From assembly GCA_945923475.1 (NCBI GenBank), contig CAMELE010000002.1, forward strand, positions 62,001 to 126,000: a stretch of DNA of 64,000 nucleotides, in the 5' to 3' direction. The notes under the pieces are model-generated. The model did not search any database, was not told the origin of the DNA, and was given only the letters and a program-made list of their open reading frames with translations. The stretch comes from an uncultured Mollicutes bacterium. GTDB lineage: Bacteria; Bacillota_I; Bacilli_A; Acholeplasmatales; Anaeroplasmataceae. Positions 1 to 7,854 of this stretch are shown piece by piece. Both the position numbers and the translations under genes were made by a program. Each line of letters begins with the position of its first letter. Positions within the stretch are counted from its first letter, which is position 1.

Positions 1-780
1 ATCCGTTGCTCCATCAATTGAAACCTCAAGTAAATTTGAATGAATTGCCTTACGAGCAGCCTCAACAGCACGATTAGGTCCAGTCGCAAGACCAATACCC
101 ATAAGTGCGGTACCCTTATCCTTCATTACAGTTGTTACATCGGCAAAATCGACATTAATTAATCCTGTGAAATTGATTATTTCGGCCATACCTTGAACAC
201 CTTGACGTAATACGTCATCAACCTCACGGAAGGCTTGAAGCAATGGAGTTCCTGGATCAACTATTGAAAATAAACGTTGATTTGGAATTACGATTAATGT
301 ATCAACATATTTTTTTAATTCCTCTAGTCCTGCTACAGCCTTTGCCATGCAATCTGGACCCTCAAAGAAAAATGGCTTTGATACAATCGCAACTGTTAAG
401 CATCCTAATTCTTTACATATTCTTGCAATAACTGGTGAAGCACCTGTACCTGTACCTCCACCCATACCACAAGTGATGAAAACCATATTAGCACCACTAA
501 TTGCAGCTCTTAATGAATCCTCATCCTCTAAAGCAGCATTTCTTCCTACCTCAGGCTTTGTTCCAGCTCCAAAACCTCTATTCGAATTTTTACCAATGAT
601 AATTCGAGTATTAGCTTTGGATAGTCTTAAGTCTTGAGCATCAGTATTAACCGCAATAAATTCAACACCCTTAACATCGTAATCAATCATACGATCAACG
701 GCATTACCACCAGCTCCACCAACACCGATTACCTTAATAACTGGCTTTAATGAAAAACTTTCTTCTTCTCCAAATAACAT
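1..780 (-). CDS. ftsZ: Cell division protein FtsZ, N-terminal 260 residues (cut by window edge)
   Basis: Tubulin-like GTPase that polymerises into the division ring under the membrane. Translating from the ATG at 780 gives an open frame to the window edge. It has the N-terminal [11 protein letters not shown] glycine loop near residue 18, the tubulin signature GGGTGTG at about 107-113, and the conserved stretches NTDAQDL and [13 protein letters not shown] ribosome site precedes the ATG by about 7 bases. The 3' end lies outside the window. In most Bacilli ftsA sits directly upstream of ftsZ; here murB does, across about 160 bases holding the promoter. Identity is near certain. Confidence 0.98.
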   Translation of the reverse strand, partial: MLFGEEESFSLKPVIKVIGVGGAGGNAVDRMIDYDVKGVEFIAVNTDAQDLRLSKANTRIIIGKNSNRGFGAGTKPEVGRNAALEDEDSLRAAISGANMVFITCGMGGGTGTGASPVIARICKELGCLTVAIVSKPFFFEGPDCMAKAVAGLEELKKYVDTLIVIPNQRLFSIVDPGTPLLQAFREVDDVLRQGVQGMAEIINFTGLINVDFADVTTVMKDKGTALMGIGLATGPNRAVEAARKAIHSNLLEVSIDGATD

Positions 781-839
781 ATTAATACCTCCAAACTAGT
801 AAAATTCGACAAAAATCGAAATATGACTTTTATGCTTAT

Positions 840-868
840 ATTTTACCCTAGAAAGTATCTATTTTCAA
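840..868 (-). promoter_or_regulatory. Probable sigma-A promoter of ftsZ
   Basis: Reading the minus strand, TTGAAA (863-868) and TAAAAT (840-845) are separated by 17 bases, close to the sigma-A consensus. About 60 bases of leader follow before the ftsZ ATG, including a small hairpin with TTCGA/TCGAA arms near 805-820. ftsZ can therefore be transcribed independently of murG-murB. This is a sequence match only. Confidence 0.6.
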
Positions 869-943
869 GTTAATTAAGCAAATTAGATTAGTAAAATAGA
901 TAAAATTTATTTAAAATAATTTTAAACTATTATGTACTTTTTA

Positions 944-1831
944 TTAATTAAGTCTAATAACCTCTTCTTTAATTTTAATATTTGTTTTTAACAAAACTAT
1001 AAGCTTAATGATAAATATAAGCCTATCAAAATCTAAAGCGGATCCATTTCCTTCATTTATTATAAAATTAGAATGTATATTCGATATCCTAAAACCCTTA
1101 TAAGAAAATCCTTTTAAATTACAGCTATCTATTAATTGCCATGCCTTATATGAATCTGTATTAAGAAAAACAGAACCTAAGGAATTACCCTTAGGCTGAT
1201 TTTTCCTTTTATCTAATAAATATAAATACTCATCTATTGTATTATAGCTATAATGCTTTTTAAATATAGCTTTATAAATAATATTGCTTTCCTTTATACT
1301 TGTATTACGATATTTCATTTCTATATTTTTAGCTTTTAAACATTTCTTTTTACCTTTTTCAGTTATTACATAAATCTTTTTTAAATACTTATTAATTGAT
1401 AATTCACCTATAGATGCATTTATTTTAATACCCGCACCAATACTACCTGGTATCATTGTGCCACCTAAAAATGAATCAATTCCTTCTTTTTTATAATAGC
1501 TTGAAAGATATGACATTCTTTGATTACCAGAAACACATATACTTTTATGTCTTGTTTTGTTAATTAGCTTTAAATTTTTCAAATTAATTAGTATTAAATT
1601 AGGATTTGTAACATATGAATTAGTTCCATATGTAAAGAAATTAAATTTAATATTATTTTTATAAAATAGTTTTATAATCTTTTTTAGCTTATTAATCGTT
1701 TTTGGTTCTATAATACAATATACAAAAAAGGAAGCCTTTAAGGATGAATAATTAGCAAATTCTTCATTATATTTTACTAAAGCATATTTTCTTGATATCT
1801 TATCTAATATCTTTAAAGATGATTTTTTCAT
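944..1831 (-). CDS. murB: UDP-N-acetylenolpyruvoylglucosamine reductase MurB, divergent
   Basis: FAD-dependent cytosolic enzyme that reduces enolpyruvyl-UDP-GlcNAc to UDP-MurNAc, the second committed step of peptidoglycan synthesis. Recognisable MurB landmarks in order: GTNSYV (FAD loop), GTMIPGSIGAGIKINAS, KYRNTSIK, LGSVFLN (holding the proton-donor serine), HSNFIINEGNGSALD and a C-terminal EEV. About 295 residues, normal for the family, but poorly conserved and very Lys/Asn/Ile-rich. I chose the ATG at 1831 because GGAG lies 9 bases before it; the in-frame TTG at 1846 overlaps that site. It overlaps the end of murG, so the two are probably translationally coupled. Confidence 0.88.
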   Translation of the reverse strand: MKKSSLKILDKISRKYALVKYNEEFANYSSLKASFFVYCIIEPKTINKLKKIIKLFYKNNIKFNFFTYGTNSYVTNPNLILINLKNLKLINKTRHKSICVSGNQRMSYLSSYYKKEGIDSFLGGTMIPGSIGAGIKINASIGELSINKYLKKIYVITEKGKKKCLKAKNIEMKYRNTSIKESNIIYKAIFKKHYSYNTIDEYLYLLDKRKNQPKGNSLGSVFLNTDSYKAWQLIDSCNLKGFSYKGFRISNIHSNFIINEGNGSALDFDRLIFIIKLIVLLKTNIKIKEEVIRLN

Positions 1832-2765
1832 ATGGATCAGCTCCAATATTTTCTAAATATTCATTTTGCGATTTCAAAATACTACTAAAATCATATTGCT
1901 TAATATTAATTAAAGTATCAACATCAAAGTTTTTTTCATTAATATAAATTCCAAGATTTTGTTTAGAAAACTCTTTAGCGTTTAATACCTGATGATTACC
2001 TTTAGTTTTTTTAGATGGTACCATTAATATTTTTTTATTTAAAGCTATTAGCTCAAAAAGCGTTGATGAGCCACATCTTGTGATTATTACATCACTAGAG
2101 GAAAACTCTTTAATTGTATCTCCAAATTTAATGACCTTTAAATTATCATTTTCATATTTCTTATATTTTTCATATTTATTTCCAGCTATTAGTAGGGTTT
2201 GATATGGTAATTTACGCATTTTAATAGCTGTATTTGCTATTATATCACTACCAAGAGAGCCTCCGATAAATAAAAAATCATATTTTTTAGGGTGTTCTTC
2301 TTTATTTATAAGTGCTGATGGATTTAATGCATGAACATATTTTTTATTTTTCTTAATATTAAAAGCTGTAAATACAGTTTTACTTTTCTTTTTAAAAAGC
2401 TTATTAACGCTACCAAATATTATATTCTCTTCTAATAAATAATATGGTATTTTTTTTATGACAGCATATAAAAGCCCATGAAATGAATGCCCTCCCCCAG
2501 TTGAAATAACTATATCAATTTTTATATTCTTAAGCTTTGTTTCTATTTCCTTGTATATTTTTTTACTTAATATAAATTTATACTTATTTTTGGGTCGATT
2601 AATTGAAATAAAATCAATATTTTTTGGCACTATTTTTTCCTCTATATATCCTTTAAAGCCTAAATAATACGATTTAAAGTTATATTTATCTTTGTAATAT
2701 TCAATAAATCTTAAATTTGGGATTATATGACCTGCTGATTTACCACCTAGAAATAGGATATTAAT
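1800..2765 (-). CDS. murG: UDP-GlcNAc:lipid I transferase MurG, apparent ATT start
   Basis: Membrane-associated glycosyltransferase that adds GlcNAc to undecaprenyl-PP-MurNAc-pentapeptide to make lipid II. It has the N-terminal glycine-rich loop LGGKSAGHIIP (canonical GGGTGGH altered to GGKSAGH), the middle GGSLGS loop, and the C-terminal donor motif running TRCGSSTLFELIALN through NHQVLNA. MurG proteins normally begin one or two residues before the ILF-GG strand. Here that point is ATT (2765), three bases after GGTGAT. The only conventional in-frame alternative is TTG at 2780, which has no ribosome site and would add five residues. Downstream overlap with murB suggests one transcript. Confidence 0.9.
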   Translation of the reverse strand: MNILFLGGKSAGHIIPNLRFIEYYKDKYNFKSYYLGFKGYIEEKIVPKNIDFISINRPKNKYKFILSKKIYKEIETKLKNIKIDIVISTGGGHSFHGLLYAVIKKIPYYLLEENIIFGSVNKLFKKKSKTVFTAFNIKKNKKYVHALNPSALINKEEHPKKYDFLFIGGSLGSDIIANTAIKMRKLPYQTLLIAGNKYEKYKKYENDNLKVIKFGDTIKEFSSSDVIITRCGSSTLFELIALNKKILMVPSKKTKGNHQVLNAKEFSKQNLGIYINEKNFDVDTLINIKQYDFSSILKSQNEYLENIGADPYEKIIFKDIR

Positions 2766-2788
2766 AATATCACCAATCAATTATATGA

Positions 2789-2826
2789 TAAAAAAGGATG
2801 ATTAATTCATCTTTATTAATCATCCT
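2789..2826 (-). terminator. Rho-independent terminator of mnmA
   Basis: On the minus strand GGATGATTAAT (2816-2826) pairs with ATTAATCATCC (2796-2806) and is followed by TTTTTT. It lies directly after the mnmA stop and ahead of murG. Confidence 0.85.
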
Positions 2827-2827
2827 A

Positions 2828-3964
2828 TTAATACATTCTTTTTTCTCCATTATTATAAGCAGAATCTATGATTGCTCCACCCATACAAATATCATTATCA
2901 TAAAAAACAACAGCTTGACCAGGAGTGCAGGCTCTAATTGGCTCGAGGAATATAACCTCTATTTTATTATCACCAAGCTTTTTAACCTTAACAGGGTGGT
3001 CAGAATCACGATATCTAAATTTTGCTTGATATATTTTATCCTCTTCAATTGGATCTGTTATTTCATTTAAATCAGATGCTTGGCATGAAGTTGAATATAA
3101 AAATTCATTATAATATCCTTGACCAACTATTAATTGATTTTTATTTAGATCTTTACCAATTACAAACCAAGGACTATTATCATAATTCTTAAGTCCACCA
3201 ATATCAAGACCCTTTCTTTGTCCAATTGTATAATACATTAAACCATCATGATGTCCAACTACATCACCAGACATTGTAACCATATCCCCTGGCTTTGCAG
3301 GTAAATAATTATGTAAAAATTGCTTAAAATTTCTTTCACCAATAAAGCAAATCCCAGTCGAATCCTTTTTATCCTTAGTAGCCAAATCTAGTTCATGAGC
3401 AATTTTACGAACCTCTGGTTTATCAATTTCACCAAGAGGAAATAAAGACTTTTTTAGTTGAGCTTGGCTAAGCATACACAAGAAATAGGTTTGGTCCTTA
3501 TTTGTATCATGTGCTCTTAATAAATAGGATTTTTCTGGTTTGTGAAGTACCTTAGCATAATGTCCCATTGCAATGTAATCAGCATTTTGCTTCAACGCAT
3601 AATTTAAGAAGGCTTTAAATTTAATATTTTTATTACACATAATATCAGGATTAGGAGTTCTTCCTTTTTTATATTCACTTAAAAAATAAGAAAAAACCTC
3701 ATTCCAGTATTCTTCTATGAAATCTATTCTTTGACATTCAAGTCCAAGCTTTGTAGCTACCTTAACTGCATCTTGATAATCAACCTCTTGAGGACATACA
3801 TTATCATTGATTGTTGGGTTGCCTAAATAATCATTATTTAAAGCTGAATCCCAGTTACGCATAAATGCACATATAACATCATATCCCTTTTCCTTTAAAA
3901 GGTATGCAGATACTGAAGAATCAACTCCTCCTGATAAACCTAATATAACTTTCAAATTAAGCAC
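2828..3964 (-). CDS. mnmA: tRNA-specific 2-thiouridylase MnmA
   Basis: Cytosolic ATP-dependent enzyme that puts the 2-thio group on wobble uridine 34 of tRNA-Lys, -Glu and -Gln. The PP-loop SGGVDS is at residues 11-16, the nucleophile C110 lies in NPDIMC, and the second catalytic cysteine, C206, in STGICFIG. The C-terminal beta-barrel ends with PGQAVVFYD. Length 378 is normal (about 360-375). It is followed by its own terminator and is divergent from ftsW, with about 50 bases between them holding both promoters. Identity is secure. Confidence 0.97.
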   Translation of the reverse strand: MLNLKVILGLSGGVDSSVSAYLLKEKGYDVICAFMRNWDSALNNDYLGNPTINDNVCPQEVDYQDAVKVATKLGLECQRIDFIEEYWNEVFSYFLSEYKKGRTPNPDIMCNKNIKFKAFLNYALKQNADYIAMGHYAKVLHKPEKSYLLRAHDTNKDQTYFLCMLSQAQLKKSLFPLGEIDKPEVRKIAHELDLATKDKKDSTGICFIGERNFKQFLHNYLPAKPGDMVTMSGDVVGHHDGLMYYTIGQRKGLDIGGLKNYDNSPWFVIGKDLNKNQLIVGQGYYNEFLYSTSCQASDLNEITDPIEEDKIYQAKFRYRDSDHPVKVKKLGDNKIEVIFLEPIRACTPGQAVVFYDNDICMGGAIIDSAYNNGEKRMY

Positions 3965-4013
3965 CTTCTTTTAATATTTTTTATCTAATTGAATATAATT
4001 TATTGGTGATATA

Positions 4014-5111
4014 ATGAAGCATTATCATAAATATGTACTAGCCATCCTATTTTTACTTATCATAGGTAATCTAATGGTTTATAGTTCTTCTATGATATGG
4101 TCAAATTATATCTATAATAATAAATATCATTATTTAATACGTCAATTAATTTTTACTTTTTTATCATTAATTTTTTTTGTTTTTTTTAGTAATTATGATT
4201 ACAAAAAATTAACAAAATTCATAAATCCTTTATTAATTATTTCAGTTGTTCTTTTAGTTTTAGTTTTAATTCCAGGAATAGGTATGCAAAAAAATGGAGC
4301 AAGAAGCTGGATTGGTATAAATGATTTATCTTTTCAACCTTCTGAAATCACAAAAATAGTATTAATTTTATTTACAGCAAAATTTTGTGCCAGAAACGAA
4401 GGTGAATTTGCAAAAACAAAATCATTAATTCTATACACTATATTTTTACTACTTATTTTTGGATTAATAATGCTTGAGCCAGATTTTGGTTCAGGATTTA
4501 TTTTAGTAATTACCATCCTAATAATGATGTATAAGGATTTAATAAAGCATAAATTCATTATTATCGGGGTTGTACTAGCCCTAGCCGCAATAACAGTTTT
4601 AATAATTATCGCACCCTATCGAATGGATAGAATTAATTCATATATTAATCCATGGTCTGATCCACTAGGAAGCGGATTTCAAATTATTCAATCATTATTT
4701 TCAATAAGTCCATCAGGATTATTTGGAACGGGTCTTTTTAAAAGTAGACAAAAGTTCTTTTTTTTACCAGAGCCCCAAACAGACTTTATCTTTGCTATAA
4801 TAATTGAGGAATTAGGATTAATAGGTGGAATTATCATCATTTTGATATTTTTCTACATTATTTTTACTGGCTACAGAGCAGCAATTACTAATTCTGATCC
4901 CTTTGGAAAAAATATTATTTTTGGCTTTACAACACTATTATTTATTCAATCCTTCATTAACATGGGAGTTGTAACTGGATTACTTCCCGTTACCGGAGTA
5001 ACTCTTCCTTTTTTATCATATGGAGGTTCAAGCTTAATCATAACTATGTCAATGATGGGAATTAATCTAAATATATTAAAAAGCAAGGCAGTTATGCCTT
5101 ACCTTTTTTAA
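4014..5111 (+). CDS. ftsW: SEDS-family peptidoglycan glycosyltransferase, FtsW/RodA type
   Basis: Polytopic membrane protein that polymerises lipid II into glycan strands with a partner class B PBP. About ten hydrophobic segments are visible. Conserved SEDS blocks include NGARSWI near residue 95, FQPSEITK, LLMLEPDFGSG-like sequence, and the C-terminal GLLPVTGVTLPFLSYGGSS. Length 365 fits FtsW or RodA. I prefer FtsW because ftsZ, murG and murB are adjacent, but RodA cannot be excluded from sequence alone. The ATG follows GGTGAT by three bases. The gene ends head-to-head with the reductase gene, whose last bases it overlaps by 4. Confidence 0.88.
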   Translation: MKHYHKYVLAILFLLIIGNLMVYSSSMIWSNYIYNNKYHYLIRQLIFTFLSLIFFVFFSNYDYKKLTKFINPLLIISVVLLVLVLIPGIGMQKNGARSWIGINDLSFQPSEITKIVLILFTAKFCARNEGEFAKTKSLILYTIFLLLIFGLIMLEPDFGSGFILVITILIMMYKDLIKHKFIIIGVVLALAAITVLIIIAPYRMDRINSYINPWSDPLGSGFQIIQSLFSISPSGLFGTGLFKSRQKFFFLPEPQTDFIFAIIIEELGLIGGIIIILIFFYIIFTGYRAAITNSDPFGKNIIFGFTTLLFIQSFINMGVVTGLLPVTGVTLPFLSYGGSSLIITMSMMGINLNILKSKAVMPYLF

Positions 5112-6016
5112 TAAAGTTTTTCAATGGCCTTAATTGCATTTAATACAAACTCATTGTATGGAGCACTTACATTATATTTATAGGCTAAGTTTACAATTTG
5201 TCCATTAATTTTTTCAATTTCTGTAAAACGTTTATTTACAACATCTTGATACATAGATGTATAGCCTTTACCTACGTTGAAAATAGTATTTTTAATATCC
5301 TCTAGTACTTCTTCGTAATCAAATTCACATCCATCAAGCTTTGCAATCTCAATCGCTTCTTTAGTAATTGCTTCTATTAAATACCAAATATTTTTATTTT
5401 CGTAGCAAACCTTAATCTTACAATTAAATAATGCAGTTAATGGATTTAAGGTTGAGTTTACAAATATCTTATGCCATACAACCTTTTTAATATCATCAGA
5501 AATTTCTGTTTTAAATCCTGATTGATCTAGACAAAGCTTTCCTGTAAGAACAAGCTTCTTATTGTCAACTAATGATCCGATAACAGTTAAACCTTCTCCT
5601 GATTTTTTTACAACACCTAAATCTTGAGTAACACAATTAATTAATGTGTTACCTATGATTATATTTTCGTTATCAACAAAGCGGGAAATTTCGCGATCAT
5701 TACCAAATCCATTTTGAAGTGACATAACAATTGTATGCTCGTTAAATAAATCTGCATTTTGGCTTAACGCAGCCATATTTTGAGTTGATTTAACAAATAA
5801 TAGTACCATATCTACTGGTTCTTTATACTTCCCTGATAGGAATGCATCTGCCTTATAATTTGTACTTGTTTGATTATCAATAATTGTGATACCATTTTGA
5901 TTAAGTGCATCAACAGTTTTTTGAAATGTATCTATGTATACCACTTCATTTTTTACTGAAAGCTTAGCTCCAAAATAACATCCCATAGAGCCACAGCCGA
6001 TTACTGCAATTTTCAT
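5108..6016 (-). CDS. Ketopantoate reductase family protein (ApbA/PanE)
   Basis: NADPH-dependent reductase of the 2-dehydropantoate 2-reductase family, which makes pantoate for CoA. The N-terminal Rossmann motif IGCGSMGCYFGAKL is at residues 6-19. VLLFVKSTQN, LQNGFGND and the C-terminal helical domain with KIFVNSTLNPLTALFNCK match the family. Length 302 is typical. Two CoA-pathway genes (coaE, coaD) occur elsewhere in the window, but no other pantothenate genes are near, so the true substrate is uncertain. It overlaps the CBS gene by an ATGA junction, so the two are probably co-translated. Confidence 0.85.
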   Translation of the reverse strand: MKIAVIGCGSMGCYFGAKLSVKNEVVYIDTFQKTVDALNQNGITIIDNQTSTNYKADAFLSGKYKEPVDMVLLFVKSTQNMAALSQNADLFNEHTIVMSLQNGFGNDREISRFVDNENIIIGNTLINCVTQDLGVVKKSGEGLTVIGSLVDNKKLVLTGKLCLDQSGFKTEISDDIKKVVWHKIFVNSTLNPLTALFNCKIKVCYENKNIWYLIEAITKEAIEIAKLDGCEFDYEEVLEDIKNTIFNVGKGYTSMYQDVVNKRFTEIEKINGQIVNLAYKYNVSAPYNEFVLNAIKAIEKLY

Positions 6017-6432
6017 TTTGTTCCTCCATCATTCACGTTTGTTTTAAGAAAAGAAAGAATTATGTCCTTTCTTGTTACTATACCAATAAATTTATTTCTA
6101 TCGTCTACTACTGGTACAAAATTTTGTTCTAATGAGACTCTAATCAGCTCATTTATATCTTTATTAATATTGATTGCTTGGTAGCTTCTTGTTCTTTCAA
6201 CGTCAATTAATTTTCTTTTTTCAGCTAGTTTTATATCAAAATTAGCTTCTTTTTTTATGGCAAAAAGAATATCCGCAGCGGAAATAGAACCAAAATAATC
6301 ACCATTTTTGTCAATAATTGGTAATACCTGATATTTATGCTCCTCCATCTGCTCAAGTGCTTGTCTTATTGTATATTCACTATAAAGGTAGTCAACCTCT
6401 GCCTTAGGTCTTAAGAAAAATAATATATTCAT
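6013..6432 (-). CDS. Two-CBS-domain protein
   Basis: Small cytosolic protein made almost entirely of a tandem CBS pair, which typically binds adenine nucleotides. The two repeats are visible as QVLPIIDKNGDYFGSISAADIL (broken here: IIDKNGDYFG then SAADIL, around residues 35-55) and FVPVVDDRNKFIGIVTRKDI near the C terminus. No attached enzyme or transporter domain. The ATG at 6432 follows GAGGT by about 6 bases; the earlier GTG has no ribosome site. It stops with TGA, which shows UGA is a stop codon here. Its overlap with the PanE-like gene hints at a shared role, which is inference. Confidence 0.85.
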   Translation of the reverse strand: MNILFFLRPKAEVDYLYSEYTIRQALEQMEEHKYQVLPIIDKNGDYFGSISAADILFAIKKEANFDIKLAEKRKLIDVERTRSYQAININKDINELIRVSLEQNFVPVVDDRNKFIGIVTRKDIILSFLKTNVNDGGTK

Positions 6433-6486
6433 TTTGTACCTCACTAAACAATTATATTATATTCTAAATAATTATTTTTTACAATA

Positions 6487-7116
6487 CTAACGTCTAGTAG
6501 AAACTGCAATTCCATCGCCTAAATTAAAGATTGTAGTTTTAAAATTAGGATTATCTAGTAAGAAATTTGTATACGAATTTAATTTTCTTATGAGTCCTCT
6601 TAATGCTCTTGTTTTTGCATCCTCCATTTTTACCCCATGAAATAGCATATTATCAGTCACAATTATACCTGTTGGAGATAAAAGTGGAGAATATAAATTA
6701 AAGAAATTTGTATATTGAGCCTTAGCCGCATCAATAAAAATCATATCAAATTCATATTCCTTAACTAAATCAAAGGCTTCTAAGGCATCCTTAAATATAA
6801 CCTTTACCTTATCAGATAGTCCAAGATTTTCAACATTGAGCATAGCCTGTTCATACATTTTAGCATCTCGCTCAATTGTATAAACTAAACAGCCCTCATT
6901 TGCCATCATAGATGCTGAATAACCAATTGCTGTTCCTATTTCTAGGATTCTTATAGGCTTTTTAATTCTTACTAATGTAAGTAAAAATGCTAAACCTTCA
7001 TCCTGAATAATAGGAACATTATTCTCTTTTGCATATTCCTTCATTTTAAGGAAATAATCAGAGAAATTAATATTATTCATTCTCTTTAAATCATCATCTG
7101 ATATTGGTAAGCTCAT
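6487..7116 (-). CDS. trmR: Class I SAM O-methyltransferase, TrmR (YrrM) type
   Basis: Predicted to methylate 5-hydroxyuridine 34 of tRNA to 5-methoxyuridine, the role known for B. subtilis YrrM; the assignment rests on family and position. SAM-binding motif ILEIGTAIGYSASMMA lies near residue 55, with FDMIFIDAAKAQY and ITDN-like VTDNMLFHG further on, all typical of the catechol-O-methyltransferase-like family. I chose ATG 7116, which overlaps the upstream stop as TAATG, over an upstream in-frame start that would lie inside DUF1292. yrrM also lies close to the alaS-yrrK region in B. subtilis. Confidence 0.88.
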   Translation of the reverse strand: MSLPISDDDLKRMNNINFSDYFLKMKEYAKENNVPIIQDEGLAFLLTLVRIKKPIRILEIGTAIGYSASMMANEGCLVYTIERDAKMYEQAMLNVENLGLSDKVKVIFKDALEAFDLVKEYEFDMIFIDAAKAQYTNFFNLYSPLLSPTGIIVTDNMLFHGVKMEDAKTRALRGLIRKLNSYTNFLLDNPNFKTTIFNLGDGIAVSTRR

Positions 7117-7424
7117 TATTCTTCGATTTCCTCTTCGCACTTATCACAGCTATCACATGAACCTGTGCAGCCATTTTCATTTTGATTGTAAAAATCGTCT
7201 AATAATTCCTCTAAACGATTCCATTCCTCTTCAGAGGTAATTTGTTCAAGTTTTCCTTGACCATTATCAGTTGGGTAGTAAATCGCAGCTGATGCTGTAT
7301 CTGTTCCCTTTTCAACAAATACTACATAATCCTTATTAAACTCTGTAATATGAGTTGTAAATAATATTTCACAAAGAATTTCTTCACCTTTATCAGTAAT
7401 AATTGTTAATGTTTTATCGTCCAC
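7116..7424 (-). CDS. DUF1292 protein (YrzB family) with a cysteine-rich tail
   Basis: Small acidic protein of the DUF1292 family, whose function is unknown. The family core is seen in EILCEILFTTHITEFNKDYVVF and the C-terminal EEWNRLEELLDDF. The last 20 residues carry four cysteines in the pattern CTGSCDSCDKC, then an acidic end, suggesting metal binding. It sits in the conserved Bacilli order alaS-ruvX-DUF1292 and overlaps the next methyltransferase by one base. About 100 residues, usual for the family. Confidence 0.85.
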   Translation of the reverse strand: MDDKTLTIITDKGEEILCEILFTTHITEFNKDYVVFVEKGTDTASAAIYYPTDNGQGKLEQITSEEEWNRLEELLDDFYNQNENGCTGSCDSCDKCEEEIEE

Positions 7425-7437
7425 TTTATTGTCCTCC

Positions 7438-7854
7438 TTAGTGCTTTTGATCTAAAAAATCCTGTAATATGACTACCGCAGCCATTTCATCTTTCTTTTG
7501 ATGTCTCTTTTGTCTTGATAAATTTCCTAAAATCATAGCTTTATCTACTCTTACAGTTGTAAGTCTTTCATCGATTAAATGAACCTTAATATCTGATCTT
7601 TTTTCAATTTCTGCTTTAAAATTATAGCTAATTTGGGATCTTATTCCCTCATCACCATTCATGTGCTTGGGGTTCCCAAGTACTATTTCCTTGATTTTTT
7701 CCTTTTGACAAATCTCAATGGTTTTTTCAATAGCATATTCGTAATCATCATCTTGAAAGCGCAATGTATCATATGCTCTTGAAAACATACCAAGCTCATC
7801 AGAAATTGCAAGACCTAGTGTTCTTGAACCTAAATCTAATCCTAAATATTTCAT
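7438..7854 (-). CDS. ruvX: Pre-16S rRNA nuclease / Holliday junction resolvase-like YqgF
   Basis: RNase H-fold protein required for 16S rRNA 5'-end maturation. The first catalytic aspartate is in YLGLDLGSRTLGLAISD (residues 3-19), a glutamate-bearing strand in EIVLGNPKHMNG, and the DERLTT motif near residue 100 supplies the second acidic residue. Length 138 is exactly typical. It starts at the alaS stop codon (shared base at 7854), so it depends on the alaS T-box transcript. Confidence 0.95.
   Translation of the reverse strand: MKYLGLDLGSRTLGLAISDELGMFSRAYDTLRFQDDDYEYAIEKTIEICQKEKIKEIVLGNPKHMNGDEGIRSQISYNFKAEIEKRSDIKVHLIDERLTTVRVDKAMILGNLSRQKRHQKKDEMAAVVILQDFLDQKH

Noticed and set aside
243-637. 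Open frames on the plus strand opposite ftsZ
   Set aside because: The minus strand here encodes unmistakable FtsZ; the plus-strand frames have no ribosome site or family features.
2769-2790. Leaderless promoter for murG from TATAAT at 2780-2785
   Set aside because: No convincing -35, and TATAAT-like strings are expected often in DNA this AT-rich; murG may rely on read-through.
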